Shown here: piece after piece, positions 1 through 5,853 of the stretch | Layout of the letters: every line of letters starts with the position of its first letter | Position numbering within the stretch: the first letter of the stretch is position 1 | Source: Rhodospirillaceae bacterium | GTDB taxonomy: Bacteria > Pseudomonadota > Alphaproteobacteria > Rhodospirillales > Rhodospirillaceae | NCBI GenBank assembly: GCA_016937315.1 | Contig: JAFGWD010000122.1 | Coordinates: 1-5,985, forward strand | Direction of reading: 5' to 3' | DNA length: 5,985 nucleotides | Translations under genes and position numbers: made by a program | Notes under the pieces: model-generated | Database searches by the model: none | Told to the model about the DNA's origin: nothing | Seen by the model: only the letters and a program-made list of their open reading frames with translations

Positions 1-1
1 C

Positions 2-256
2 CATGGGGGGCCGTGTTACCGGTGTTTTAATCCAGCACCACCGCCGCGCAGTGGGCGTGCGTGCGAGGAGATTGGCATTCTGGGTGCGGTCGCGGGGATG
101 GTTGGTGCGGCACAAGCCCTGGCCACATTGAAACAGATTCTTGGTTTGGGCGACGATGCACGTGGCTTCGTGCAAATTTTTGATGGGTTGGCGGGAACCT
201 GTCGTCGCGTCCGTTTGGCACCTGATCCGGCTTGTCCGGCCTGTGGCCGATCATAG
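2..256 (+). CDS. moeB: MoeB/ThiF/HesA-family adenylyltransferase, C-terminal part (5' end outside window)
   Basis: The plus frame starting at base 2 is open for 84 codons to a TAG at 254-256 and has no start in the window, so the gene begins upstream. The fragment has the C-terminal signature of the MoeB/ThiF E1-like family. It opens with GPCYRCFNPAPPP, followed by a conserved Cys (fragment residue 21) just before a Gly-rich helix (IGILGAVAGMVGAAQA), and ends with DPACPACGRS. The two CxxC pairs (residues 5/8 and 78/81) match the four-Cys structural zinc site of MoeB. Family members adenylate the C-terminal glycine of a ubiquitin-like sulfur carrier: MoaD in molybdopterin synthesis, or ThiS in thiamine synthesis. 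The ATP-binding N-terminal half is not visible, so MoeB cannot be separated firmly from ThiF or HesA; MoeB is the best guess from the tail. The gene runs tail-to-tail into the HD-GYP gene. Confidence 0.82.
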   Translation, partial: HGGPCYRCFNPAPPPRSGRACEEIGILGAVAGMVGAAQALATLKQILGLGDDARGFVQIFDGLAGTCRRVRLAPDPACPACGRS

Positions 257-280
257 GCCCCATCACCCCAAATATGGGGC
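257..280. other. Hairpin at the convergent 3' ends of moeB and the HD-GYP gene
   Basis: GCCCCAT (257-263) and ATGGGGC (274-280) form a perfect 7-bp stem with a 10-base loop. It starts immediately after the moeB stop and covers the last codons and stop of the HD-GYP gene. No T-run follows on either strand, so it is not a standard intrinsic terminator. It may slow polymerase or protect transcript ends. This is a structural observation only. Confidence 0.35.
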
Positions 281-1975
281 GATGTCTACATCGTCGATTT
301 GTTCTGGTCGCAGGTGCTTTTCGGCATAAATGCGATAGGCACCAGAGGACAGGAACAGGTCGAACAGGTCCGGGTCGATATGACCATCCTTTTTCATGAA
401 TGACATGATCTTGACCGCCTCGCTGAGGGGCTTTGGCGTTTTATAAGGGCGGTCAGCGGCGGTCAGAGCCTCAAAAATATCCGCAACCGCCATGATCCGT
501 GCTGGAACGGACATTTGGTCGCGGGTCAGTTTGTTGGGATATCCACCGCCATTACATTGCTCATGGTGTCCGCCTGCGTATTCCGGCACATCTTTGAGTT
601 TTCGTGGAAACGGCAATTGATTCAGCATGCGGATGGTGACGGTGACGTGGTCGTTGATTTTCTCCCGCTCTTCGTTGGATAAGGTTCCACGTCGGATGCC
701 GAGGTTATAAAGCTCACCCAGATTATAGGCTCCGATGGTGTGGTCGGCGCGGTCATCCAAAACGTGCTCGGTGGCGGGGGTTTGGCATAACCCGGGGACG
801 TTCTGGACACGTTGGGTTTCTTCCCACGACAAGCCGATGGTGCGGTCAAAGGTGCGTGTGAAGGTGCGTTGGCTGATTTCCTGAAGGCGGGCGATTTTGT
901 CGTCGCTCATGAACGCGCCACCCAGGTTGCAGTCTGCAATGAAAGCATAATCGTCGGTAAGGGCTTGGATCTCGGCAGCAAGGTTAGCTTCTGCTGTGGC
1001 CTTATCGGTGCCCGACAGTTGACGGTTCAGGCAACGGATTTCGGCATCGCGGCGCAGGATTTCGAAACGGGCGCGAATTTCGTGCAGGCGGTCGTAGATG
1101 GTTTCCAGTTTGGTGGATTTATCGACCACGTATTCCGGTGTTGTGACCTTGCCGCAGTCGTGCAGCCATGCCGCCAGATGCAGGGCGTAACGTTTGTCTT
1201 CACTCAATGTGAAGTCAGCGAAGGGGCCGGTGGTTTGCTCGTTGGCGGCCAGGGCCAATAAATCCGCGATGACCGGCACGCGTTGGCAGTGGCCTCCGGT
1301 GTAGGGGGATTTTTCGTCGATGGCATTGGCGATAACCTGGATGAAGCTGTCCAGAAGGGCGCGTTGGGCATCCAAAAGCAGGCGGTTATCGATGGCGATC
1401 GCCGCCTGACTGGCCAAGGCAGCGATGATCGGCTTGACGCTGGCACGGAAGGGAATGACCGTGCCGGTGGCATCTCGCGCATTGATCAGTTGTAGGACGC
1501 CCACCACTTCGTGTTCGGTGGTGAGAAGCGGCACCGTCATGAACGATGTGGAACGATAGCCGGTGTGGGCGTCAAAGGCGCGGGTGCCGGAAAAATCGTA
1601 TCCTTCCGCATCATACGCGTCGTCAATGACCACGATGTCCTTGGCAATCGCGGCATGGCTGGCGACATTTTTATGGTTGGGTGCGCCGGTTTTGGGGTCG
1701 GTCAGGTGGACACAGGGGAAATCAATGGCACATCCCGTGGTGCCCCCCATGGCGATGTTGAGGGTATCATTGCGAATAATCTCAAAGCACAAGGTGTCGT
1801 CATCGGACATCAGGTACAGTGTGCCGCCATCGGCGTTGGTCAGGTTTTTTGCTTCCAACAGCAAGGTTTCCAACAGCCGGTTGCGGTCAGTTTCCGCAGA
1901 CAGTGCGATTCCAAGTTCGACCAGGCGGCTGAGCAGGCGATCATCGGCAGGTAAGGCTGCGGGCATCTGGTCCAT
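263..1975 (-). CDS. GAF domain and HD-GYP domain protein, probable cyclic-di-GMP phosphodiesterase
   Basis: Predicted cytoplasmic signalling enzyme of 570 residues, with no signal peptide or membrane segment. The N-terminal GAF domain (about residues 15-198) carries FDAHTGYRS (134-142) and VVGVLQLIN (157-165), as in phosphodiesterase-type GAFs. A linking helix leads to the HD-GYP domain: DEKSPYTGGHCQRV (220-233), the HD pair in HDCGK (272-276), H443, HHEQCNGGGYP (470-480), D499 in VADIFEAL, and RPY (509-511). All hallmark metal and GYP residues are present, so it should hydrolyse cyclic-di-GMP to pGpG or GMP; activity is inferred. Between the HD and GYP halves lies an insertion of about 140 residues (291-430), largely charged and helical at first. 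The ATG at 1975 is chosen because GAGGA lies 5 bases upstream. An in-frame TTG at 2002 would add 9 residues but lacks a ribosome binding site. The substrate and the GAF ligand cannot be read from the sequence. Confidence 0.93.
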   Translation of the reverse strand: MDQMPAALPADDRLLSRLVELGIALSAETDRNRLLETLLLEAKNLTNADGGTLYLMSDDDTLCFEIIRNDTLNIAMGGTTGCAIDFPCVHLTDPKTGAPNHKNVASHAAIAKDIVVIDDAYDAEGYDFSGTRAFDAHTGYRSTSFMTVPLLTTEHEVVGVLQLINARDATGTVIPFRASVKPIIAALASQAAIAIDNRLLLDAQRALLDSFIQVIANAIDEKSPYTGGHCQRVPVIADLLALAANEQTTGPFADFTLSEDKRYALHLAAWLHDCGKVTTPEYVVDKSTKLETIYDRLHEIRARFEILRRDAEIRCLNRQLSGTDKATAEANLAAEIQALTDDYAFIADCNLGGAFMSDDKIARLQEISQRTFTRTFDRTIGLSWEETQRVQNVPGLCQTPATEHVLDDRADHTIGAYNLGELYNLGIRRGTLSNEEREKINDHVTVTIRMLNQLPFPRKLKDVPEYAGGHHEQCNGGGYPNKLTRDQMSVPARIMAVADIFEALTAADRPYKTPKPLSEAVKIMSFMKKDGHIDPDLFDLFLSSGAYRIYAEKHLRPEQIDDVDIAPYLG

Positions 1976-1980
1976 GGCTA

Positions 1981-1985
1981 TCCTC
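1981..1985 (-). promoter_or_regulatory. Ribosome binding site deciding the HD-GYP start
   Basis: The minus strand reads GAGGA five bases before the ATG at 1975-1973. The alternative TTG at 2002 has no purine-rich site at a suitable distance. This supports the shorter, 570-residue product. Confidence 0.7.
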
Positions 1986-2026
1986 GCAAGAAGGGGTGCC
2001 AAGACTACAATGAAACGTCGGTCCTG

Positions 2027-2032
2027 ACTATA
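2027..2032 (-). promoter_or_regulatory. Candidate -10 element for the HD-GYP gene
   Basis: The minus strand reads TATAGT, five of six matches to the sigma-70 -10 consensus. It would give a leader of roughly 45 bases before the ATG at 1975. No convincing -35 hexamer lies 16-18 bases upstream, so the promoter is either activator-dependent or a chance match. Confidence 0.25.
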
Positions 2033-2062
2033 TTCCGGTTTTTCTGGTGATATCCGGTCTTT
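2031..2062. repeat. Short direct repeat in the divergent intergenic region
   Basis: TATTCCGGTTTTT (2031-2043) and TATCCGGTCTTT (2051-2062) are imperfect direct repeats. Their CCGGT cores start 19 bases apart, close to two helical turns. They lie over the -10/-35 region of the minus-strand gene and upstream of the candidate ubiD promoter, which would suit an operator. They may be chance. Confidence 0.3.
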
Positions 2063-2073
2063 GCGCCAAGGCC

Positions 2074-2102
2074 TTGACGTGTCGTTGATAAATCGCCCTT
2101 AT
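2074..2102 (+). promoter_or_regulatory. Candidate sigma-70-type promoter for the ubiD operon
   Basis: TTGACG (2074-2079) is a good -35 match. The hexamer 17 bases further on, CCTTAT (2097-2102), is a weak -10. Transcription would start near 2109 and leave a leader of about 40 bases before the ubiD ATG at 2151. No better -35/-10 pair was seen in the 148 bases upstream of ubiD. Confidence 0.35.
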
Positions 2103-2150
2103 GAAGCGGAGCGCACCGCGCCGAGATGAAGGGGTTTTAAGGAAACGAAC

Positions 2151-3680
2151 ATGGCGTTTTCATCGTTGCGGGATTTCCTCCGTCGTTTAGAAGCTGAAAA
2201 TAAGTTGGTTCGGGTAACCGCACCGGTGTCTCCAGATTTGGAAATGACCGAGATCCAGACGCGTCTGCTGGCCGAGGGCGGGCCCGCAGTGCTGTTTGAA
2301 AACCCGGTTCGTGCCGATGGCAGCCCCTATGGCGTGCCGGTTGTGGTCAATGTGTTTGGCACCGTGGATCGTGTGGCTATGGCCATGGGCCGGACTCCTG
2401 ATCAATTGCGTGCGGTGGGGGAGACTCTGGCCTTCCTGAAACAGCCGGAGCCGCCAAGCGGCCTTCGCGATGCGTTGTCCATGTTGCCCTTGGCCAAAAC
2501 CGTGTTTGCGATGCGTCCCAAGGATGTGTCTCGTGCGCCGTGTCAGGAGGTCGTTCTGACCGGTGACGATATTGACCTTGGGGCTTTGCCGATTCAATCC
2601 TGCTGGCCAGGGGAACCCGCACCTTTGATCACTTGGCCTTTGGTGGTTACGGGAGGGCCGAAAGAGGATGGGCGCGAGATTTTTAACCTCGGCATTTACC
2701 GGATGCAGGTGATTGGGCGGGATGCCACCTTGATGCGCTGGTTGAAACATCGGGGCGGGGCGCAGCATTATCGCCGCTGGACCGAAACCGGCCACACGGA
2801 GCCGATGCCGGTTGCTGTGGTGATCGGTGCGGATCCCGGCACCATCGTGGCGGCGGTGACGCCGGTTCCCGAAAGTTTATCGGAGTACCAGTTTGCCGGG
2901 CTTTTGCGGGGCAAACCGGTGGAATTGGTGGCGTGCAAGACGGTGCCGTTGAAGGTTCCAGCGGAAGCGGAAATTGTCCTGGAAGGGCACATCCTCTTGG
3001 ATGACATGCGGGACGAGGGGCCGTATGGCGACCACACTGGCTATTACAATGGTGTCGAACGCTTCCCGGTGTTCAAGATCTCTGCAATCACACGGCGTAA
3101 GGACCCGATTTATCTGTCCACCTTCACCGGACGTCCGCCGGATGAGCCCAGCATTTTGGGCGAGGCTCTGAATGATGTGTTCGTGCCTCTTCTGATTCAG
3201 CAATTCCCAGAAATTGTCGATTTCTGGTTGCCGCCGGAGGGGTGCTCTTATCGTATCGCCGTGGTGTCGATCAAGAAGGGCTACCCTGGACATGCAAAGC
3301 GGGTGATGATGGGGGTATGGTCGTTCTTGCGGCAATTCCTGTACACCAAGTTTGTGATTGTGGTGGATGACGACATCAATGTGCGGGACTGGAAAGATGT
3401 GATGTGGGCGATTTCCACCCGCATGGATCCGGTGCGCGATACGCTGCTGGTGGAAAATACGCCGATTGATTACCTGGACTTTGCTTCGCCGGAATCGGGC
3501 TTGGGCGGCAAGATGGGTCTGGATGCCACCAATAAGTGGCCGCCAGAGGTTAAGCGTGAATGGGGGCGCAAGTTGGAAATGTCTTCGGATATTGTTGAAC
3601 GTGTGACACGCAAGTGGGCGGATTATGGTTTGCCCGGTTCGGGACAGGCGATTTGGAAAACCGGTAAGGACGGGAAATGA
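2151..3680 (+). CDS. ubiD: UbiD, 4-hydroxy-3-polyprenylbenzoate decarboxylase
   Basis: Decarboxylates 4-hydroxy-3-polyprenylbenzoate to 2-polyprenylphenol in aerobic ubiquinone synthesis, using prenylated FMN supplied by UbiX (not in this window). The 509-residue product matches E. coli UbiD (497 residues) nearly end to end as I recall it. Examples are LRDFL at the start, PAPLITWPLVV (156-166), EGPYGDHTGYYN (289-300), TGRPPDEP (326-333), PPEGCSYR (361-368), HAKRVMMGVWSFLRQF (381-396) and MGLDATNKWP (455-464). The expected prFMN/catalytic residues are present: R184, E289 and D294 correspond to the family Arg-Glu-Glu/Asp triad, and N179, H200 and E245 to the metal and cofactor-phosphate ligands. 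The protein is soluble and, by family, hexameric. The ATG at 2151 has AGGA 7 bases upstream. The stop codon overlaps the pmbA start as ATGA, implying translational coupling. UbiD relatives act on other aromatic acids, but the closeness to ubiquinone-pathway UbiD makes that unlikely. Confidence 0.96.
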   Translation: MAFSSLRDFLRRLEAENKLVRVTAPVSPDLEMTEIQTRLLAEGGPAVLFENPVRADGSPYGVPVVVNVFGTVDRVAMAMGRTPDQLRAVGETLAFLKQPEPPSGLRDALSMLPLAKTVFAMRPKDVSRAPCQEVVLTGDDIDLGALPIQSCWPGEPAPLITWPLVVTGGPKEDGREIFNLGIYRMQVIGRDATLMRWLKHRGGAQHYRRWTETGHTEPMPVAVVIGADPGTIVAAVTPVPESLSEYQFAGLLRGKPVELVACKTVPLKVPAEAEIVLEGHILLDDMRDEGPYGDHTGYYNGVERFPVFKISAITRRKDPIYLSTFTGRPPDEPSILGEALNDVFVPLLIQQFPEIVDFWLPPEGCSYRIAVVSIKKGYPGHAKRVMMGVWSFLRQFLYTKFVIVVDDDINVRDWKDVMWAISTRMDPVRDTLLVENTPIDYLDFASPESGLGGKMGLDATNKWPPEVKREWGRKLEMSSDIVERVTRKWADYGLPGSGQAIWKTGKDGK

Positions 3681-5017
3681 GTGAGCAAGGCTTAAACCGC
3701 TTGGACGATCTGTTGCGACTGGCCCGAGCCTCTGGTGCCGAGTCGGCGGACGCGGTGTATGGTGACGGACGGTCGGTGTCATTGGCGGTTCGTAAGCATA
3801 AATTGGAGAAGTTGGAACGCGCCGATGGTGCGGAGATCGGCTTGCGGGTTTTTTTGGGACGCCGCGCAGCGATGGTTTCGACGTCCGACTTTTCATCCGC
3901 GTCGTTGACGGCGTTGGCCGAACGTGCGGTGGCCATGGCACGCGTGATGCCGGAGGACCCTTTTGCGGGTCTGGCCGAACCGGAACAATTGATGATGGGC
4001 GCACTGCCGGATTGCGATCTTTGTGATCCAGAGGACCCCAGCGAGGACGATCTGATAACCGCCGCGCATGCCGCCGAGGATGCGGCGTTGGCGGTTTCTG
4101 GTGTGTCCAACAGCGAAGGCGCGGAAGCGTCCTTTTCGCGGTCGGAAATTGCCTTGGCGGCGACCAATGGGTTTTCGCGGGGGTATGTCACCAGCCATGC
4201 AGCCGTGTCGGTTTCGGTTCTGGCGGGGGATGCGGAGGGCATGGAACGCGACTATGACGCAGCGGTTGCGGTCTATCGCGGAGATTTGCCGTCGCCGGAA
4301 AGCCTGGGTCGTTCCGCCGGGGAGCGTGCGGTGGCGCGTTTGGGTGCAAAAAAGGCAAAATCCGCGACAATCCCGGTGGTTTTTGACCCACGGGTTTCAC
4401 GGTCATTGCTGAGCCATTTTCTTGGGGCGATCAATGGTGCATCGGTGGCTCGTGGCACCACTTTTCTGGCCGATGCCATGGGAAAGCGCCTGTTTGCGCC
4501 AGGGGTTTCTATCGTTGAAACGCCGCATCGCCCACGAGGTTTACGCTCACGGCCCTGCGATGCGGAAGGCTTGCCGACGGTTTCCCGTGGGTTGATGGAA
4601 GATGGAAAGCTGACCGGTTGGATTCTGGATTTGCGTTCGGCGCGGCAGTTGGGTTTGCCGCCGACCGGGCATGCAGCGCGCGGAATCGGGTCCGCGCCGT
4701 CACCATCGGTGTCCAATGTGGCTCTGCTGCCGGGGACGGTTTCTCCGGCGGAGATGATTGCCGGCATCAATCGCGGCTTGTATGTGACCGAACTGATCGG
4801 TTCCGGTGTGAATGGTGTGACTGGCGATTATTCCCGTGGGGCGGTGGGATTCTGGATCGAAAAGGGAGAGATCACCTGTCCGGTCAGTGAAGTGACGATT
4901 GCGGGCAATTTGTTGACAATGTTCGCAGATCTGATTCCAGCCAATGATTGGACGTATCGGTACGGTATTGATGCGCCGACGGTGTGTATTGAGGGGATGA
5001 GCCTGGCGGGTGCATAA
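3677..5017 (+). CDS. pmbA: PmbA/TldE-family protein, non-catalytic subunit of the TldD/TldE metalloprotease
   Basis: The 446-residue product matches the length of E. coli PmbA (TldE, about 450). Family features include the N-terminal helical segment with ADAVYGDGRSVSLAVRKHKLE (24-44, key residues V32-V38), MERDYDAAVAVYRGD (189-203), PCDAEGLPT (293-301) and the C-terminal stretch DYSRGAVGFWIEKGEI (384-399) followed by EVTIAGNLLTMF (405-416). It has no HExxxH zinc motif, which marks it as TldE/PmbA rather than the catalytic TldD. In other bacteria the TldD-TldE heterodimer degrades unfolded peptides and processes peptides such as microcin B17 and the CcdA antitoxin; the substrate here is unknown. 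No TldD gene lies in the window. The start overlaps the ubiD stop by four bases, with AAGGA 6 bases upstream of the ATG. The protein is cytoplasmic, with no signal peptide. Confidence 0.93.
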   Translation: MSEQGLNRLDDLLRLARASGAESADAVYGDGRSVSLAVRKHKLEKLERADGAEIGLRVFLGRRAAMVSTSDFSSASLTALAERAVAMARVMPEDPFAGLAEPEQLMMGALPDCDLCDPEDPSEDDLITAAHAAEDAALAVSGVSNSEGAEASFSRSEIALAATNGFSRGYVTSHAAVSVSVLAGDAEGMERDYDAAVAVYRGDLPSPESLGRSAGERAVARLGAKKAKSATIPVVFDPRVSRSLLSHFLGAINGASVARGTTFLADAMGKRLFAPGVSIVETPHRPRGLRSRPCDAEGLPTVSRGLMEDGKLTGWILDLRSARQLGLPPTGHAARGIGSAPSPSVSNVALLPGTVSPAEMIAGINRGLYVTELIGSGVNGVTGDYSRGAVGFWIEKGEITCPVSEVTIAGNLLTMFADLIPANDWTYRYGIDAPTVCIEGMSLAGA

Positions 5018-5053
5018 ACTGTGAACCTGGACGGTGCGGTGTGGGAACCCGCG

Positions 5054-5071
5054 TCGTCCGCGAGGGGACGA
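5054..5071 (+). promoter_or_regulatory. Hairpin overlapping the ribosome binding site of the crp/fnr gene
   Basis: TCGTCC (5054-5059) pairs perfectly with GGACGA (5066-5071) around a 6-base loop, GCGAGG. The likely Shine-Dalgarno GAGGGG (5062-5067) sits in the loop and the first bases of the 3' arm, 7 bases before the ATG at 5075. If formed in mRNA, the stem could limit ribosome access. Function is inferred. Confidence 0.35.
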
Positions 5072-5074
5072 AAC

Positions 5075-5770
5075 ATGAAAAGCGATGTCCGGCGGGAATT
5101 TCTGCAAAATAGCCCATTATTTGCAGGGTTAACTCCGACGATTTTAGACCGCATTCTGGCGGTTGCGGTGACGCGACGGTTGGTGCGTGGCGAGACCTTG
5201 TTCCAAAAGGGCGATCCCGGTGACCGTTTGTTCGGTGTGCTGTCTGGGCGGGTGAAGGTGCATACCACATCCCCCGATGGAAAGGACGTGACTCTCAACT
5301 TGTTCAAGGAAGGTCAGTTCTTCGGCGAAATCGCTCTTCTGGATGAGTTGCCGCGTACCGCTGATGCGGAGGCCTTGGCCCCCAGCGAATTGTTGGTCAT
5401 TTATCGCCGGGATTTCATGCCGTTGGTGGAATCCGAGGGCAAGTTGGCGATGCAGATCATTCATTTGCTGTGCCAGCGCGTACGCAGCACCAGCGAGATG
5501 CTGGAGGATGCGGCGTTTTTGCCGTTGGAGCAGCGCCTGGCGAAGCACCTGCTGCGTTTGGTTGGGACGTATGGCCAGCCGGTGGCGGGTGGCATCGAAA
5601 TTGGCTTGCGCCTGTCGCAGCAAGAACTCGCTCACATGATGGCAACCACCCGGGAAAGCGTGAACAAGCAACTGCAAGCGTGGGTGCAGGCGGGGTGGAT
5701 TGACCTGCAAAGAAGCCGTGTGACGGTGACCAATGTTGCGGCTCTGGAAGCGATTTTAGAAATCGCTTGA
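5075..5770 (+). CDS. Crp/Fnr-family transcriptional regulator
   Basis: Predicted cytoplasmic DNA-binding regulator of 231 residues. The N-terminal cyclic-nucleotide-binding-type beta-roll (about residues 14-115) carries the phosphate-binding cassette FFGEIALLDELPRTADAEA (82-100), whose E85, R94 and T95 correspond to Glu72, Arg82 and Ser83 of CRP. This suggests a cyclic nucleotide ligand. A dimerisation helix follows (about 115-145), then a winged helix-turn-helix (LSQQELAHMMATTRESVNKQL, 180-200, recognition residues R193, E194 and K198), similar to the CRP helix and unlike that of FNR. The only Cys is C133, so there is no FNR-type iron-sulfur cluster. The ATG at 5075 is chosen for its GAGGGG site. 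An in-frame GTG at 5021 would add 18 residues but lacks a good ribosome binding site, and the added residues do not look like family sequence. It sits 57 bases after pmbA and is probably co-transcribed. The ligand and targets are unknown. Confidence 0.93.
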   Translation: MKSDVRREFLQNSPLFAGLTPTILDRILAVAVTRRLVRGETLFQKGDPGDRLFGVLSGRVKVHTTSPDGKDVTLNLFKEGQFFGEIALLDELPRTADAEALAPSELLVIYRRDFMPLVESEGKLAMQIIHLLCQRVRSTSEMLEDAAFLPLEQRLAKHLLRLVGTYGQPVAGGIEIGLRLSQQELAHMMATTRESVNKQLQAWVQAGWIDLQRSRVTVTNVAALEAILEIA

Positions 5771-5795
5771 TTGAGGATGATGGGTCATCGGGCAT

Positions 5796-5824
5796 AAAAA
5801 GGGCGGCGGGGTAAACCCGCCGCC
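5796..5824 (-). terminator. Rho-independent terminator for the minus-strand chemoreceptor gene
   Basis: GGCGGCGGG (5802-5810) and CCCGCCGCC (5816-5824) form a perfect 9-bp GC stem with loop GTAAA. Read on the minus strand, the stem is followed after one base by five T (the A-run at 5796-5800). This is a canonical intrinsic terminator about 30 bases beyond the chemoreceptor stop. On the plus strand the hairpin is followed by AAAGG, so it is at best a weak stop for the crp/fnr transcript. Confidence 0.85.
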
Positions 5825-5853
5825 AAAGGTTCCGGGAGGAATCTCGTCCGGTT

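Noticed and set aside
27..266. Minus-strand open frame of 79 codons
   Set aside because: It is antisense to the moeB tail, rich in Pro, His and Arg, and has no family resemblance. The plus frame carries clear MoeB motifs.
141..329. Plus-strand open frame of 62 codons
   Set aside because: It overlaps moeB in another frame and the HD-GYP 3' end on the other strand, and has no recognisable sequence.
812..1261. Plus-strand open frame of 149 codons opposite the HD-GYP insertion
   Set aside because: The minus frame reads continuously through HD-GYP motifs on both sides. The plus product has no recognisable domain.
1976..2002. TTG start at 2002 for the HD-GYP protein
   Set aside because: It has no purine-rich ribosome binding site, whereas the ATG at 1975 has GAGGA at 5 bases.
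1511..2027. Two long plus-strand open frames opposite the GAF region
   Set aside because: They are antisense shadows of a well-supported GAF domain, with no ribosome binding site or motif that would favour them.
2877..4004. Minus-strand open frame of 375 codons across ubiD and pmbA
   Set aside because: It spans two clear plus-strand genes, is rich in Pro, Arg and His as expected of antisense in GC-rich DNA, and shows no family motif.
5020..5035. Possible CRP-type operator (TGTGA half-site) before the regulator gene
   Set aside because: The second half-site (ACGGT where TCACA is expected) matches at only one position, so an autoregulatory site is not supported.
5021..5074. N-terminal extension of the Crp/Fnr protein from GTG at 5021
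   Set aside because: There is no suitable ribosome binding site, and the extra 18 residues do not resemble the family. The ATG at 5075 has a good GAGGGG site.
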